This document shows positions 42,444 to 51,547 of a stretch of 64,000 nt of DNA, one piece after another. Source of the stretch: an uncultured Collinsella sp. (GTDB lineage Bacteria; Actinomycetota; Coriobacteriia; Coriobacteriales; Coriobacteriaceae); contig UQHK01000001.1 in assembly GCA_900540855.1 (NCBI GenBank), positions 186,001 to 250,000 of the forward strand, given 5' to 3'. The translations under genes were made by a program, and so were the position numbers. The notes beneath the pieces are model-generated. The model saw nothing but the letters and a program-made list of their open reading frames with translations. It made no database searches and had not been told where the DNA came from. How positions within the stretch are numbered: the first letter of the stretch is position 1; every line of letters begins with the position of its first letter.

Positions 42444-43556
42444 TTAGTAACGCACGAAGATATAGTTGTTGTTCATGCCGGCGGCAACGGAGCTGATGAT
42501 GACGCCCGTTTTGTAGTCGGAAGCATGGATCATCTGACCATTACCGATATAAATGCCGGTATGGTAGGAGTTAACCACAACATCGCCGGGTTGCGGATCG
42601 GACACACGGGTCCAACCCATGAAGTCGACCGTGGTGCCCAGACGGCAGTAGCGTCCCGTGAGGCAATAGCTTACAAAACCGGAGCAGTCAAAGCTGTTCG
42701 GTCCAATGCCGCCCCAAGAATACGCATAGCCGAGCTTGCTGTAGGCGCGCGAAACAACGGAGCCACCATCAACAGACTGACTCGGTGCCGAAGGCGTGGG
42801 AGCCGGAGCGGGCGTGGGGGCAGGCTGCGGTGCGGGAGCCGGCGTGTTGCCGCCCTGGTTGTTGTTATTGTTGGTCTGGCCGCCATTGTTGGTGTTCTCG
42901 GTCGTACCGGCGGTGTCGTTGCTCACCGTGGCCTTTTCGGCGGTGCTAGCATTAATGCCAGCCTGCAGCGCAGCGTTGGCCTCGGCCTCGGCAGCGAGCT
43001 CGGCCTGCAGCTGCGAATCCAGGGAGTTCACGACACTCTGAGCCTCAGCCTGCTGGGCATTGAGCTCGTCGACCTTCTTTTGCGTCGCGGCGACGTTCTT
43101 CTCCTGCTCGGCCTGCTTATCGGTGAGCTGCTGCTTAAGGTCCTTGACCTCCTGAATGGTCTGGGCCTGCTTGTCAGAAACCTTGCCGTAGTAGAACAGA
43201 CGGTTGAGCATGTCGCCCAGATCGTCGACGCCCGTCAGAACCTGAAGGAGGCTCAGACCGCCGGTCTTGTACTCACCAGCAACGTAGGACGAAAGCTTTG
43301 CCTGACCCTCGGCGATCTCTTGCTGCTTTTGCGTGATCTCGCCTGCAGTCTGATCAAGCTCCTGCGTCTGTGCGGAGAGCTCTTCATGAATTTGCTGGGT
43401 TTGGGTGCCAATCTGCTCGAGCTTGGTACGGGCAGCGGCAAGGTCAGATGCGGTATCGGCGTAGGCCGGAGCCGTGAGGCCCAGACCCAAAACACAAGCG
43501 AGGGTTGCCGTAGCAGCGCAGCGTGCCATGTTTCTGTGCGTGTTTGCTGTGCGCAT
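42444..43556 (-). CDS. Secreted NlpC/P60 peptidoglycan hydrolase with coiled coil
   Basis: 370 residues. A signal peptide (about 1-33, ending APAYA-D) is followed by a long coiled coil rich in Gln/Glu/Ala (35-200), a low-complexity Asn/Gly/Pro/Ala linker (200-262), and a C-terminal NlpC/P60 domain. The catalytic Cys is in FDCSGFV near residue 289, with His in YHTGIYIG and MIHAS. This RipA/PcsB-like layout cuts peptide crosslinks during cell separation. Coiled coils usually receive activation from FtsEX; no ftsEX is in this window. Confidence 0.93.
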   Translation of the reverse strand: MRTANTHRNMARCAATATLACVLGLGLTAPAYADTASDLAAARTKLEQIGTQTQQIHEELSAQTQELDQTAGEITQKQQEIAEGQAKLSSYVAGEYKTGGLSLLQVLTGVDDLGDMLNRLFYYGKVSDKQAQTIQEVKDLKQQLTDKQAEQEKNVAATQKKVDELNAQQAEAQSVVNSLDSQLQAELAAEAEANAALQAGINASTAEKATVSNDTAGTTENTNNGGQTNNNNNQGGNTPAPAPQPAPTPAPAPTPSAPSQSVDGGSVVSRAYSKLGYAYSWGGIGPNSFDCSGFVSYCLTGRYCRLGTTVDFMGWTRVSDPQPGDVVVNSYHTGIYIGNGQMIHASDYKTGVIISSVAAGMNNNYIFVRY

Positions 43557-43587
43557 GAAGCTTCCTTTCCAATACTAGGGGTAACGG

Positions 43588-44118
43588 CTAGTCCACCGTC
43601 ACCAGGCTAAAGAGCTCAACATTGTCGTCAGACGACGTGAGCCTATCGCGCGGGTTAAGAAACGCAAGCTCAAGGATACAACCGTAGCCCACAAGCTTTG
43701 CTCCCATATCTCGCACCAGTTTACCTGTTGCCTCGACGGTTCCGCCCGTCGCGACCAAGTCGTCCAGAATCAACACGGTATCTTTAGAGCTGATAGCATC
43801 GGCGTGAATCTCGATAGAATCCGTTCCATACTCGAGCTCGTAGCTCTCGCTCACCGTTTTACGCGGCAGTTTACCCGGCTTACGTGCGGGAACAAAGCCG
43901 GCGCCCAGGGCGACGGCCACGGGCACGCCCACCATAAAGCCACGAGCCTCGGGGCCGACGACCTTGGTGATTCCCATGCCGGCAAAATGTTCGGCCAGGG
44001 CATCAACCATGGCCTTCAGCGCCTCGGGATTGCCAAAGAGCGGCGTGATGTCCTTAAAGACGACTCCGGGCTCGGGATAGTCGGGGATATCGACGATATG
44101 AGATTCGAAGTCGTACAT
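43588..44118 (-). CDS. apt: Adenine phosphoribosyltransferase
   Basis: 176-residue purine salvage enzyme making AMP from adenine and PRPP. FKDITPLFGNPEAL, GPEARGFMVG and the PRPP loop VLILDDLVATGGT are all present. Typical length. It lies between ftsR and the NlpC/P60 gene on the same strand. Confidence 0.95.
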   Translation of the reverse strand: MYDFESHIVDIPDYPEPGVVFKDITPLFGNPEALKAMVDALAEHFAGMGITKVVGPEARGFMVGVPVAVALGAGFVPARKPGKLPRKTVSESYELEYGTDSIEIHADAISSKDTVLILDDLVATGGTVEATGKLVRDMGAKLVGYGCILELAFLNPRDRLTSSDDNVELFSLVTVD

Positions 44119-44154
44119 GGCATGACCTTTCAGGGATTGCCGGGTTAACGGCGG

Positions 44155-45039
44155 TTATTTACCCGTGTTAGCAGACGGGTTATGCGAGGGGACGACGACC
44201 TTGGACGGTTGCACGAGCGACTCCTCGTGCGCGGCAACCGCGGGGACGCTTGCCCCATCGCTTTTAGCCTTGGTGGATTCGGAACGTGCAATCTCCTCAT
44301 CGAGGGCATCGATGTCAGCGTCCTCGACCACGGCGTTGAGCGACTCAAAGACACGGTTCTTAAGGAGCGCGGTGTGCACACCCTCGGTGAGGTCGTGCAG
44401 CTTCTTAAAAGCGCGCTCGAGCTTGGCGTCGCGCTCATCATCGGAGGTATCCATGCCGAGCATGCTCACGAGAACCTGCTCAAACATCGAAGACTCGCGG
44501 TTGGCCGAAGACACGTACTGACGCAGGTTGCGCGGCTCGATATGGAAGCGTGACAGCTCGGAGCAGTAACGGATGATCGGAAAATCGCGACCATCGACGA
44601 GCTCACGATTCTGCGGACTCTTGATGATGCGAATGAGGTCGTTCTCGGCGAGCGAGCGGATAAACGAAATCTCGACGCCCAGCATATCGGGAATGGTCTC
44701 GATGGGGTGCAGCTTTTGCTTGGTCTCCTTGGGCTCCGTCTTAAGCGGAACATCGGACAGAAGACCCACCTCGTAAGCCAAAGTGGACAGGTCCGTTGCG
44801 TTTTCCAAGCGCTGCTTAATGACGTTGAGTGGCATGTAGCGGGTCTTCTGCAGGTGCAGGATGACCTCGAGACGGTCAACGTCTTCCTTGGAGTACTGGC
44901 GATACCCCTTAGGCGTACGATGAGGGGTGATGAGCCCCTCATCTTCTAGAAATCTAATTTTTGAGTTCGAAAGATCGGGGTATGCGCCTCGAAGAAGGTT
45001 GACGACTTGGCCGATACTCAGATAGTTGCGTTCGGCCAT
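44155..45039 (-). CDS. ftsR: MerR-type transcriptional regulator FtsR
   Basis: 294 residues. An N-terminal MerR winged helix (LSIGQVVNLL, IRFLEDEGLITPHRTPKGYRQYS) is followed by a second, weaker winged-helix-like part (about 115-175), a helical region and an Ala/Ser-rich tail. The FHA gene directly upstream (three bases) reproduces the actinobacterial garA-ftsR pair. In Corynebacterium FtsR activates ftsZ. The same function is inferred here from context and the domain layout. Confidence 0.82.
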   Translation of the reverse strand: MAERNYLSIGQVVNLLRGAYPDLSNSKIRFLEDEGLITPHRTPKGYRQYSKEDVDRLEVILHLQKTRYMPLNVIKQRLENATDLSTLAYEVGLLSDVPLKTEPKETKQKLHPIETIPDMLGVEISFIRSLAENDLIRIIKSPQNRELVDGRDFPIIRYCSELSRFHIEPRNLRQYVSSANRESSMFEQVLVSMLGMDTSDDERDAKLERAFKKLHDLTEGVHTALLKNRVFESLNAVVEDADIDALDEEIARSESTKAKSDGASVPAVAAHEESLVQPSKVVVPSHNPSANTGK

Positions 45040-45042
45040 GCC

Positions 45043-45477
45043 CTACTCACCGGTTTCGATGCGCTCCGGCGTGCTCTCGTGGTAGATGAGCGTAAACGTA
45101 CCGATCTGGACGGAAGAACCATCGTGCAGCGGGGCCGCGTTGACAATGGCGCCGTCGACCCAGGTGCCATTGAGCGAGCCCAGGTCCTCAATGCGAGCGC
45201 CGAGGCCCTCGCGAATAATGCGCGCGTGGCTACGCGAAACGGTCATGTCATTGAGGAAGATGCCGTTCGCAGGATCGCGGCCGATGGTGGTCACGTCGTC
45301 CTCGAGCTCAAAGGCGGCACCAGTCTGCGGACCCTTGACGATGGACAGAACGGGTGCGGTGATGCGCACGTTGGCCATGAGGTCGGGAACGGTGACGTCG
45401 CTTGAAGGCACGCGGAATACGCAGGTAGCGTCAGCAGTCTTATCATTCTGAGGCATATTGTTAACCATGTTGTCCAT
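45043..45477 (-). CDS. garA: GarA-like FHA-domain protein
   Basis: 144 residues with one FHA domain (about 50-140): TTIGRDPANGIFLNDMTVSR then SLNGTWVDG. The N-terminal DATCVFR resembles the ETTSVFR phosphorylation motif of mycobacterial GarA, which switches central nitrogen metabolism on phosphorylation by PknB/PknG; only one Thr is left here. The start at 45477 has AGGGG upstream. The position before ftsR supports the name; no Ser/Thr kinase is in this window. Confidence 0.8.
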   Translation of the reverse strand: MDNMVNNMPQNDKTADATCVFRVPSSDVTVPDLMANVRITAPVLSIVKGPQTGAAFELEDDVTTIGRDPANGIFLNDMTVSRSHARIIREGLGARIEDLGSLNGTWVDGAIVNAAPLHDGSSVQIGTFTLIYHESTPERIETGE

Positions 45478-45527
45478 GACAACCCCTAACTTATCGCGGA
45501 CGTGCCGCAAATAATGAACCGTACGTA

Positions 45528-45533
45528 ATCATA
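45528..45533 (-). promoter_or_regulatory. -10 box of garA
   Basis: Minus-strand GGGG-TATGAT about 50 bases upstream of the garA start; no good -35. Confidence 0.4.
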
Positions 45534-45543
45534 CCCCAACGAA

Positions 45544-46248
45544 TCAGTCTTCGATTTCAGGGTTCAGAAAGTCGATGTCCTCGTCCTCGGGATGCGCGAG
45601 AGCCTGTTTAATGGCCACTCCGCCCTTAATGGAATAGATGACAGCCGTGAGCATGGAGAAGATCACGCCGCCGTACACAAAGAAGATGCCGAGGGGCACC
45701 GAGCTTCCGTTGAGGCCCGGGAAGGCCGTAAGGGTTGAAGGTAAAAGATGCAGGCCGTCAATAACGGGGAACCCGAGCAGCATGAGCGAGAAGCCGGTCA
45801 TGAGCAGTGCAGTGGCAATCTTTCCGGGAAAGACGACATCGATGGGGCGACGGTGATAATGACGCACGATAAGCGTGCCGATGCCCAGATAGATGTCGCG
45901 GCCAATAATGAGCACGCAGACCCAGATAGGCAGCTCTCCGCGGACCACCAGCCCAAGTACGCCGGTGAACAGCAGCGCACGGTCGCAGATGGGATCCATG
46001 ACCTTGCCGAGCCACGAGACCGTCTTGGTCATGCGGGCGATCTGACCGTCCATCCAGTCGGTAGAGGCGGCAACGGCGTAGATAACGATGGCGATGACGC
46101 GGTTGTTATCCGTCACAAACAGGTACAGAAATACCAGGGTGAGGATCAGGCGCGTAAAGGTGATGAAATTGGAGATCGTAAAGATCTTATTCGACGGGTA
46201 ATCGGAAGTGCCGATAAGCTCCTTTTTGATCTTCTTTTTGATGCCCAC
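45544..46248 (-). CDS. CDP-alcohol phosphatidyltransferase (PgsA2-like)
   Basis: 234-residue membrane enzyme with the full CDP-alcohol phosphotransferase signature in MDGQIARMTKTV...LGKVMDPICDR near residue 60 and several membrane helices. Mycobacteria also keep a pgsA2-type gene near garA. The lipid made is not known, and pgsA at 24641 is the more usual phosphatidylglycerophosphate synthase. The start is GTG 46248, five bases from GGGGGAG. The C-terminal tail is acidic. Confidence 0.85.
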   Translation of the reverse strand: MGIKKKIKKELIGTSDYPSNKIFTISNFITFTRLILTLVFLYLFVTDNNRVIAIVIYAVAASTDWMDGQIARMTKTVSWLGKVMDPICDRALLFTGVLGLVVRGELPIWVCVLIIGRDIYLGIGTLIVRHYHRRPIDVVFPGKIATALLMTGFSLMLLGFPVIDGLHLLPSTLTAFPGLNGSSVPLGIFFVYGGVIFSMLTAVIYSIKGGVAIKQALAHPEDEDIDFLNPEIED

Positions 46249-46284
46249 AGGACTCCCCCGCTGGTTAACGACAAAACTTTCGCT

Positions 46285-46313
46285 ACTATACCCGTTCCGG
46301 CGATGTCTATCCA
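46285..46313 (-). promoter_or_regulatory. Promoter of the PgsA2-like gene
   Basis: Minus-strand TGGATA (46308-46313), 17-base spacer, GGG-TATAGT (hexamer 46285-46290). Confidence 0.6.
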
Positions 46314-46644
46314 GCGTAAGCATAGAGAGTCCAGACATATGGAGGGTGCTTCTGGGTTGTGCGGGATTCTGCATTTGTGTACATCAGCCTCCAAATATGA
46401 CATTTTTCGGCATCTTTGATGGCTTATGTACACGTTTTGATTCGGTGATTACATCGATCGGGAAAGTTGTTGCTTTAAGCAAATTAATCATGATGTGCGG
46501 GTCGAGAAGGGCTGGCGCCAAAAGAGCCCAACGGCCGTTATGGCTTCGTTAGAAACGCGCCCCACCATGGATGGTGAACCCGAAAGGTAAGGCGCGCGGG
46601 CACGGTGACTCGGCCCGCGCTCCCGGAAGAGAAAGGATAAACCC
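46314..46644. other. Divergent gap at the edge of the accessory block
   Basis: No coding sequence. It contains the inverted repeat at 46377-46433 and a G/C hairpin GCGCGGGC/GCCCGCGC (46594-46620) in the leader of the ABC gene. No clear rightward promoter was found. Confidence 0.45.
46377..46433. repeat. Inverted repeat GTGTACATCAGCC / GGCTTATGTACAC
   Basis: Arms 46377-46389 and 46421-46433 match at 12 of 13 positions; the 31-base centre is A/T-rich. It looks like an operator or the end signal of a small repeat. Confidence 0.6.
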
Positions 46645-47369
<725 letters not shown>

Positions 47370-47373
<4 letters not shown>

Positions 47374-48140
47374 CGGGCGAGAAAGTCGGCCTGCTCGCGG
47401 CCCTGCGCGCCGAGGCCCTGAAGTCGCGCCACGCGGCACCGGTTCGCCTGGCCGTGCTCATGGCGCTGCCGATACCGCTGCTCGGCGCGATGCCCTACCG
47501 GGGCGTGCAGATCTTTAGCGCGTGGAACTACTGGTACGCGCTCTTCCTGCCCGTGTCTCTCTCGCTCGTGGTGGCGTGCGTCGCGCGGGCAGACGCGCGC
47601 ACGCGGATGCGGGGGCTTCTGGGCCTGGGCTTCCCGCTCGGGCGCGCCTGGTGGGCCAAGGCGCTCTGGTGCCTCGCGCTCTGCACGCTCTCGAACCTCG
47701 TGGTCTTCGGCATCTACCTCGCGGGATCGGCGTTCTCCTCGCAGGGCCTCACGGCCGCGGGCACGCTCACGATGCTCCTCTGCGCGCTCGTCAACACGGT
47801 GACCGCGGCGTGGATGATCCCCGCAGGGCTCTTCCTCACGGCGCGGTTCGGCATGCTCGCGGGCATCTTCTGCCCGCTCGCCGCGCAGCTCGTGGGTGGG
47901 TTCGCCTGGTCGTTGGTGCCGCTGCCGCAGCTCTTTCCGCCGTCGGCGAGCATGGTCATCCCCACGAGCTTCATCCCCGTGCTGCCGAGCGGCGAGCCAC
48001 TCGCGGCGGACATGGCGCTCGGCGGGGCGCTCGCGGCGGATGGCATAATCACGCTGGCGGGCCTTGCGGTCTGCGCGCTCGCGTTCGCCGCGCTCACGGC
48101 GGCGGGCGCGGCCTGGTTCGCGCGCTCCGAGGAGAGGTGA
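47370..48140 (+). CDS. ABC permease, LanE/MutE-like
   Basis: 256 residues with six hydrophobic segments, no other domains. It starts ALRAEALKSRHAAPVRLAVLMAL, a LanE-type beginning (…E.lK.k.s...l). It overlaps the ATPase stop by four bases (ATGA) and its own stop overlaps the next start. Function inferred from the operon: expulsion of a membrane-active peptide. Confidence 0.8.
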
Positions 48141-48955
48141 TGGCCGTGACGCGACTCTCCGACCCGACGCCGCGCATGACTCTCTCGCGGGCCCTGCTCT
48201 CCGAGGCCCTGCGCCTGGCACGCTCCCCGCTCACGGCGGTGCACCTCGTCTGCGGCCTGGCAGCCGGTCTTGCCTGCGGCGAGTACTTCTCCGTAGCCCG
48301 ATGGGACCCGGCGCTGGGCGCGGACGCCTACGCCCAGTTCCTCGGCGCCCTCATGCCGCTCATGTCCGCCATCGTCTGCGGGCTCGCCGTGGACGAGGAG
48401 CGCGCTGCCGGGCGCCTCGCCAACCTTACGGCGGTCCCCTCGCGCGGGCGCGCCGTCGCGGCGAAGCTGCTCGCCCTTGCGGCGCTCGGCGCCGCCGCGC
48501 TGGCCGTGGCGCTCGGCGTGTTCGGGGCCGTGCTCGCCGTTGCCGGGCGCCTGCCGCTCGGACCCGCTCCGCTTGCGGCCGCGTGGGCGGGCATCGTGCT
48601 GGGCAGCCTGCCCCTCTACGCGCTGTGGCTCGGCGTGGCCCTGCGCCTCGGCCGCAACGCCGCCATCGGCGCCGGCGCTGCGGGGGTGCTCCTCGCGTTC
48701 TTCTCGGTGGGCGGACTTGCGCACGGCCTCATGACCGGCGAGCTCACCGGCGCCCTGGCGACGCCCCTGAGCTGGGTGCCGCTCGCCTGGCCCGCGCGAC
48801 TGGGGTCACTCGGGGTGGAGGCCTTCATCGACGCCGCGCGTGCGGCGAGCCCTCTCCTCACGACTGCGCTCGCTAGCCTCGTGCTCACCCTGGCAGCCGA
48901 CGCCGTCCTTCTCGCCTGGTTCTGCCGCTTCGAGGACGGGAGGGCAGATGCGTAG
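48140..48955 (+). CDS. ABC permease, LanG/MutG-like
   Basis: 271 residues, six hydrophobic segments, Ala/Leu-rich. The true start is ATG 48140 (ATGA overlap with the LanE-like stop, GGAGAGG upstream); the frame is open further upstream only because of high G+C. Second permease of the transporter; its pairing with a different permease is characteristic of FEG systems. Confidence 0.8.
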   Translation: MAVTRLSDPTPRMTLSRALLSEALRLARSPLTAVHLVCGLAAGLACGEYFSVARWDPALGADAYAQFLGALMPLMSAIVCGLAVDEERAAGRLANLTAVPSRGRAVAAKLLALAALGAAALAVALGVFGAVLAVAGRLPLGPAPLAAAWAGIVLGSLPLYALWLGVALRLGRNAAIGAGAAGVLLAFFSVGGLAHGLMTGELTGALATPLSWVPLAWPARLGSLGVEAFIDAARAASPLLTTALASLVLTLAADAVLLAWFCRFEDGRADA

Positions 48956-49139
48956 GAAGCCGCTCGCCGCCATGCTCGTCCTCTTCTCCGCAGCGCTCGT
49001 CCTGGGCGGGAATGCCCTGCTCGACGCCGGCTGGGGGTCGGCGCTGCGCGCAGGGCTCTGGACCGCTGAGTGCGGCGCTAGTACAATTCCGACGAGAGTT
49101 TCAGGAGGTCAACATGGCGAGGATACTGGCAGTGGATGA
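48948..49139 (+). CDS. Possible small membrane peptide
   Basis: 63 codons beginning MRRKPLAAMLVLFSAALVLG, with one hydrophobic segment, starting inside the end of the LanG-like gene. AGGG lies upstream of the ATG. The 3' third overlaps the promoter and start of the response-regulator gene, so the annotated length or the gene itself may be spurious. Confidence 0.35.
   Translation: MRRKPLAAMLVLFSAALVLGGNALLDAGWGSALRAGLWTAECGASTIPTRVSGGQHGEDTGSG
49059..49087 (+). promoter_or_regulatory. Promoter of the response regulator-kinase pair
   Basis: TGGACC (49059-49064), 17-base spacer, TACAAT (49082-49087). It would let the two-component system be expressed apart from the transporter. Confidence 0.6.
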
Positions 49140-49776
49140 TGAACGGGCGATCCTCGACGCGCTCGCGCGTGTCCTCGGCCGCGACGGCCATGAGGTCGTC
49201 AGGGCGGCGGACCCGACGGCGGTCCCGGGGATGGACCTCTCGCGCTTCGACCTCGTGCTCTGCGACGTTATGATGCCGGGGCTCGACGGCTTCGAGCTCG
49301 TGCGGCAGATCCGTCCGGACTTCGACGGGCCCATCGTCTTCCTGACCGCCCGCGTGGCCGAGGAGGATGCCGTGGCCGCCTACGGCCTGGGCGCCGACGA
49401 CTACGTTCGCAAGCCCTTCGGGGCCGCGGAGCTGCGCGCCAAGGTCGCGGCCCATCTACGCCGTGAGCGCCGGCCGCGCTCGCACGCCCTCTCCTTCGGG
49501 GAGGTGCGGATCGACCTCGGGGCGCGCGGCCTCGCCGTGGGCGGCGAGGCCGTGCCGCTAACGCCCACCGAGTATGCCATCTGCGAGTACCTCGCCCGCC
49601 ACCCCGGGCAGGTCATGAGCCGCGCGCAGATACGCGAGGCGGTGCTCGGCTGGGAGAGCGACGCCGACGACGCGGCCATATCCATGCAGGTCAGCCGCGC
49701 CCGGAGGAAACTCTCCGAGGCCGGCGCCGATCCGATCGCGACCGTCTGGGGGATGGGGTACAAGTGGCAGCTCTGA
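49114..49776 (+). CDS. OmpR-family response regulator
   Basis: 220 residues. The receiver domain has the phosphoacceptor Asp51 in LCDVMMPG, Thr in FLTA and Lys in VRKPF. The OmpR winged helix has LTPTEYAICEYLARHPGQVMSR and ends VWGMGYKW. ATG 49114 has CAGGAGGTC upstream. It overlaps the kinase gene by 13 bases and probably controls the adjacent transporter in response to a peptide, as LanR does. Confidence 0.93.
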   Translation: MARILAVDDERAILDALARVLGRDGHEVVRAADPTAVPGMDLSRFDLVLCDVMMPGLDGFELVRQIRPDFDGPIVFLTARVAEEDAVAAYGLGADDYVRKPFGAAELRAKVAAHLRRERRPRSHALSFGEVRIDLGARGLAVGGEAVPLTPTEYAICEYLARHPGQVMSRAQIREAVLGWESDADDAAISMQVSRARRKLSEAGADPIATVWGMGYKWQL

Positions 49777-51200
49777 GGACAGGAGCGCGAGGTCGCGGGG
49801 GCATGCCGCTCTCCTTCGTCATCGCACGCTACTTCGCCTACGCGTTCGCTGCGGTCGCTACGGCGTGGCTCGCCTCGTTCATGGCGCTCTCCGCGGCGAT
49901 CAATGCGGGCTTCGTCTACGAGGCAAGCTGGGGGCCGGCCAATGCGCGCGAGGTCGCGGAGGGCCTGGCACGCGACGGCGTCTGCGGGCAGCAGGACGTG
50001 CCGACGGCGTACCGCTACCTCATCCTGAACAAGGACGGAAACGTGCTGATGACAGACCTCGAGAGCACGCGGCTCGAGGACGCGACGGAAATGGCCCGTA
50101 CGGCACTCGCCGCGGATCCGGGCACAGTGGAGATCAAGGGCGGGGGTTCGGGCCTCACCTACGCCGCGTTCCCGCTCAAGGGCGGCGGGGCCTGCGCACT
50201 CGTCAGCGAGTACCTGCCGCAGTGGGTCTCGCGCGATCTCGCCGGCCTGCTTCCCAACCCGCAGAGCCTCATGCTCGTCGGCGCCACGGCGGGAAGCGCG
50301 CTCGCGCTCGCGCTCGTCGCGCGCCGCGCGAGCCGCGTGATCTCGCGCAAGATGGCGCCGCTCGCGGAGACGGCGGGGCGCGTCGGCGCGGGGGAGCTCG
50401 ACTTCGCGGTCGGCAGCACCAACGTGCGTGAGGTGAACGACGTCCTCGCCGCGATGGACGCCATGCGGGCCTCCCTCGCCGAGTCGCTCGAGGCCCGCTG
50501 GGCCGCGGAGCGGGGGCAGCGCGAGCAGATGGCGTCGCTCGCTCACGACCTCAAGACGCCGCTCACTGTGCTTCGCGCCAACGCCGACTTCGTGGCGGAG
50601 GAGCTGGAAGATGAGAATGACGGCGACCTCTCGGCCGCCGCGCGCGACATAGCCGACGGTGTCGAAAGGCTCGACGGCTACGTGCGCCTGCTCATTGAGG
50701 CCTCGCGCGGGTCCGGCGGGGCGGAGAGGACCCCCATGCGGCCGGCCGAGCTCTGCGAGCAGGTTCTCGCCGAGGCCGCCCAGATCGCCCGGGCGCGAGG
50801 CGTGGCGCTCGACGCGGCCTCGGGCCCCGCTGTCCCGGGCGCTCCCGAGGCCCCGCTCGACAGAACCGCCCTGGCGCGAGCCGCCGCGAACCTCGTGGCC
50901 AACGCCGCCGAGCACGCACGCTCGCGCGTGGCTGTCTCCTGCGACGTCGCGGACGGGCACCTCGTTATCGAGGTTGCCGACGACGGACCGGGCTTTTCTC
51001 CCGCCGCCCTCGAACGCGGCTGCGAGCGCCTCTTCACAGACGACTCCTCCCGCTCCTCGCGTGACGGAGGCCGCCACTACGGGCTCGGCCTCCACGTCGC
51101 CTCCGAGGCCGCGAGCGCCCACGGGGGCTCCGTCTCGCTCGCCAACAGCCCCTCGGGCGGCGCGGTGGCCACCATCGCGGTCCCCCTGTGCGGGATCTGA
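49764..51200 (+). CDS. Sensor histidine kinase
   Basis: 478 residues. Two membrane helices (about 20-50 and 170-190) flank an extracytoplasmic domain. HAMP-like linker, then H box LAHDLKTPLTVLRA (His near residue 262), N box NLVANAAEHA, G boxes DDGPGFS and GLGLHVASEA. GTG 49764 is taken as the start (overlap with the regulator); ATG 49803 is possible. It is the partner of the preceding response regulator. G/C-rich codons throughout, like the transporter genes. Confidence 0.92.
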   Translation: MAALRTGARGRGGMPLSFVIARYFAYAFAAVATAWLASFMALSAAINAGFVYEASWGPANAREVAEGLARDGVCGQQDVPTAYRYLILNKDGNVLMTDLESTRLEDATEMARTALAADPGTVEIKGGGSGLTYAAFPLKGGGACALVSEYLPQWVSRDLAGLLPNPQSLMLVGATAGSALALALVARRASRVISRKMAPLAETAGRVGAGELDFAVGSTNVREVNDVLAAMDAMRASLAESLEARWAAERGQREQMASLAHDLKTPLTVLRANADFVAEELEDENDGDLSAAARDIADGVERLDGYVRLLIEASRGSGGAERTPMRPAELCEQVLAEAAQIARARGVALDAASGPAVPGAPEAPLDRTALARAAANLVANAAEHARSRVAVSCDVADGHLVIEVADDGPGFSPAALERGCERLFTDDSSRSSRDGGRHYGLGLHVASEAASAHGGSVSLANSPSGGAVATIAVPLCGI

Positions 51201-51279
51201 CCACTCAGGCCCTCACACTGTCGTACCTCGCAACCAAACGATTCCCGGATAATAATGCCCGTTGCGGGGATCGCCCTGT

Positions 51280-51545
51280 CTAGTCGACGCCCACATGCAT
51301 GAGCATGTCGGCGATGCGAGTCGTCATCTCGTCCGCCGCAGCACGGATGTTGGCGACCCAGGACGCAAGGCCGGCGTGATTTGATGTCTCGATGGCGTCA
51401 ATGGTTCCGTCGGCGTCGACAAGGGCGCGGACCCACGTCGGTGCAGCGGGAGCGATATAGGAGATGTCGCCCGCCCTTCCATCCGTCGCCTCGAACGGCG
51501 CGCTGGAGACCTCCTCGAGAACCTTCCGCTGCGCATCGAGGACGG
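51280..51545 (-). pseudogene. 3' fragment of an unknown gene (minus strand)
   Basis: About 88 codons, ending IADMLMHVGVD-stop at 51280, with codon use like a real gene. No start or ribosome site at its 5' side: the frame runs without a break into the antisense of the DUF6273 pseudogene. The family is not recognised. It is best read as the tail of a gene cut off by recombination at about 51,545. Confidence 0.45.
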
Positions 51546-51547
51546 AC

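Noticed and set aside
47522..48139. Open frame extending the LanG-like permease upstream across the LanE-like gene
   Set aside because: Out of frame with the LanE-like gene, composition is Arg/His-rich shadow, and ATG 48140 has a good ribosome site and ATGA overlap.
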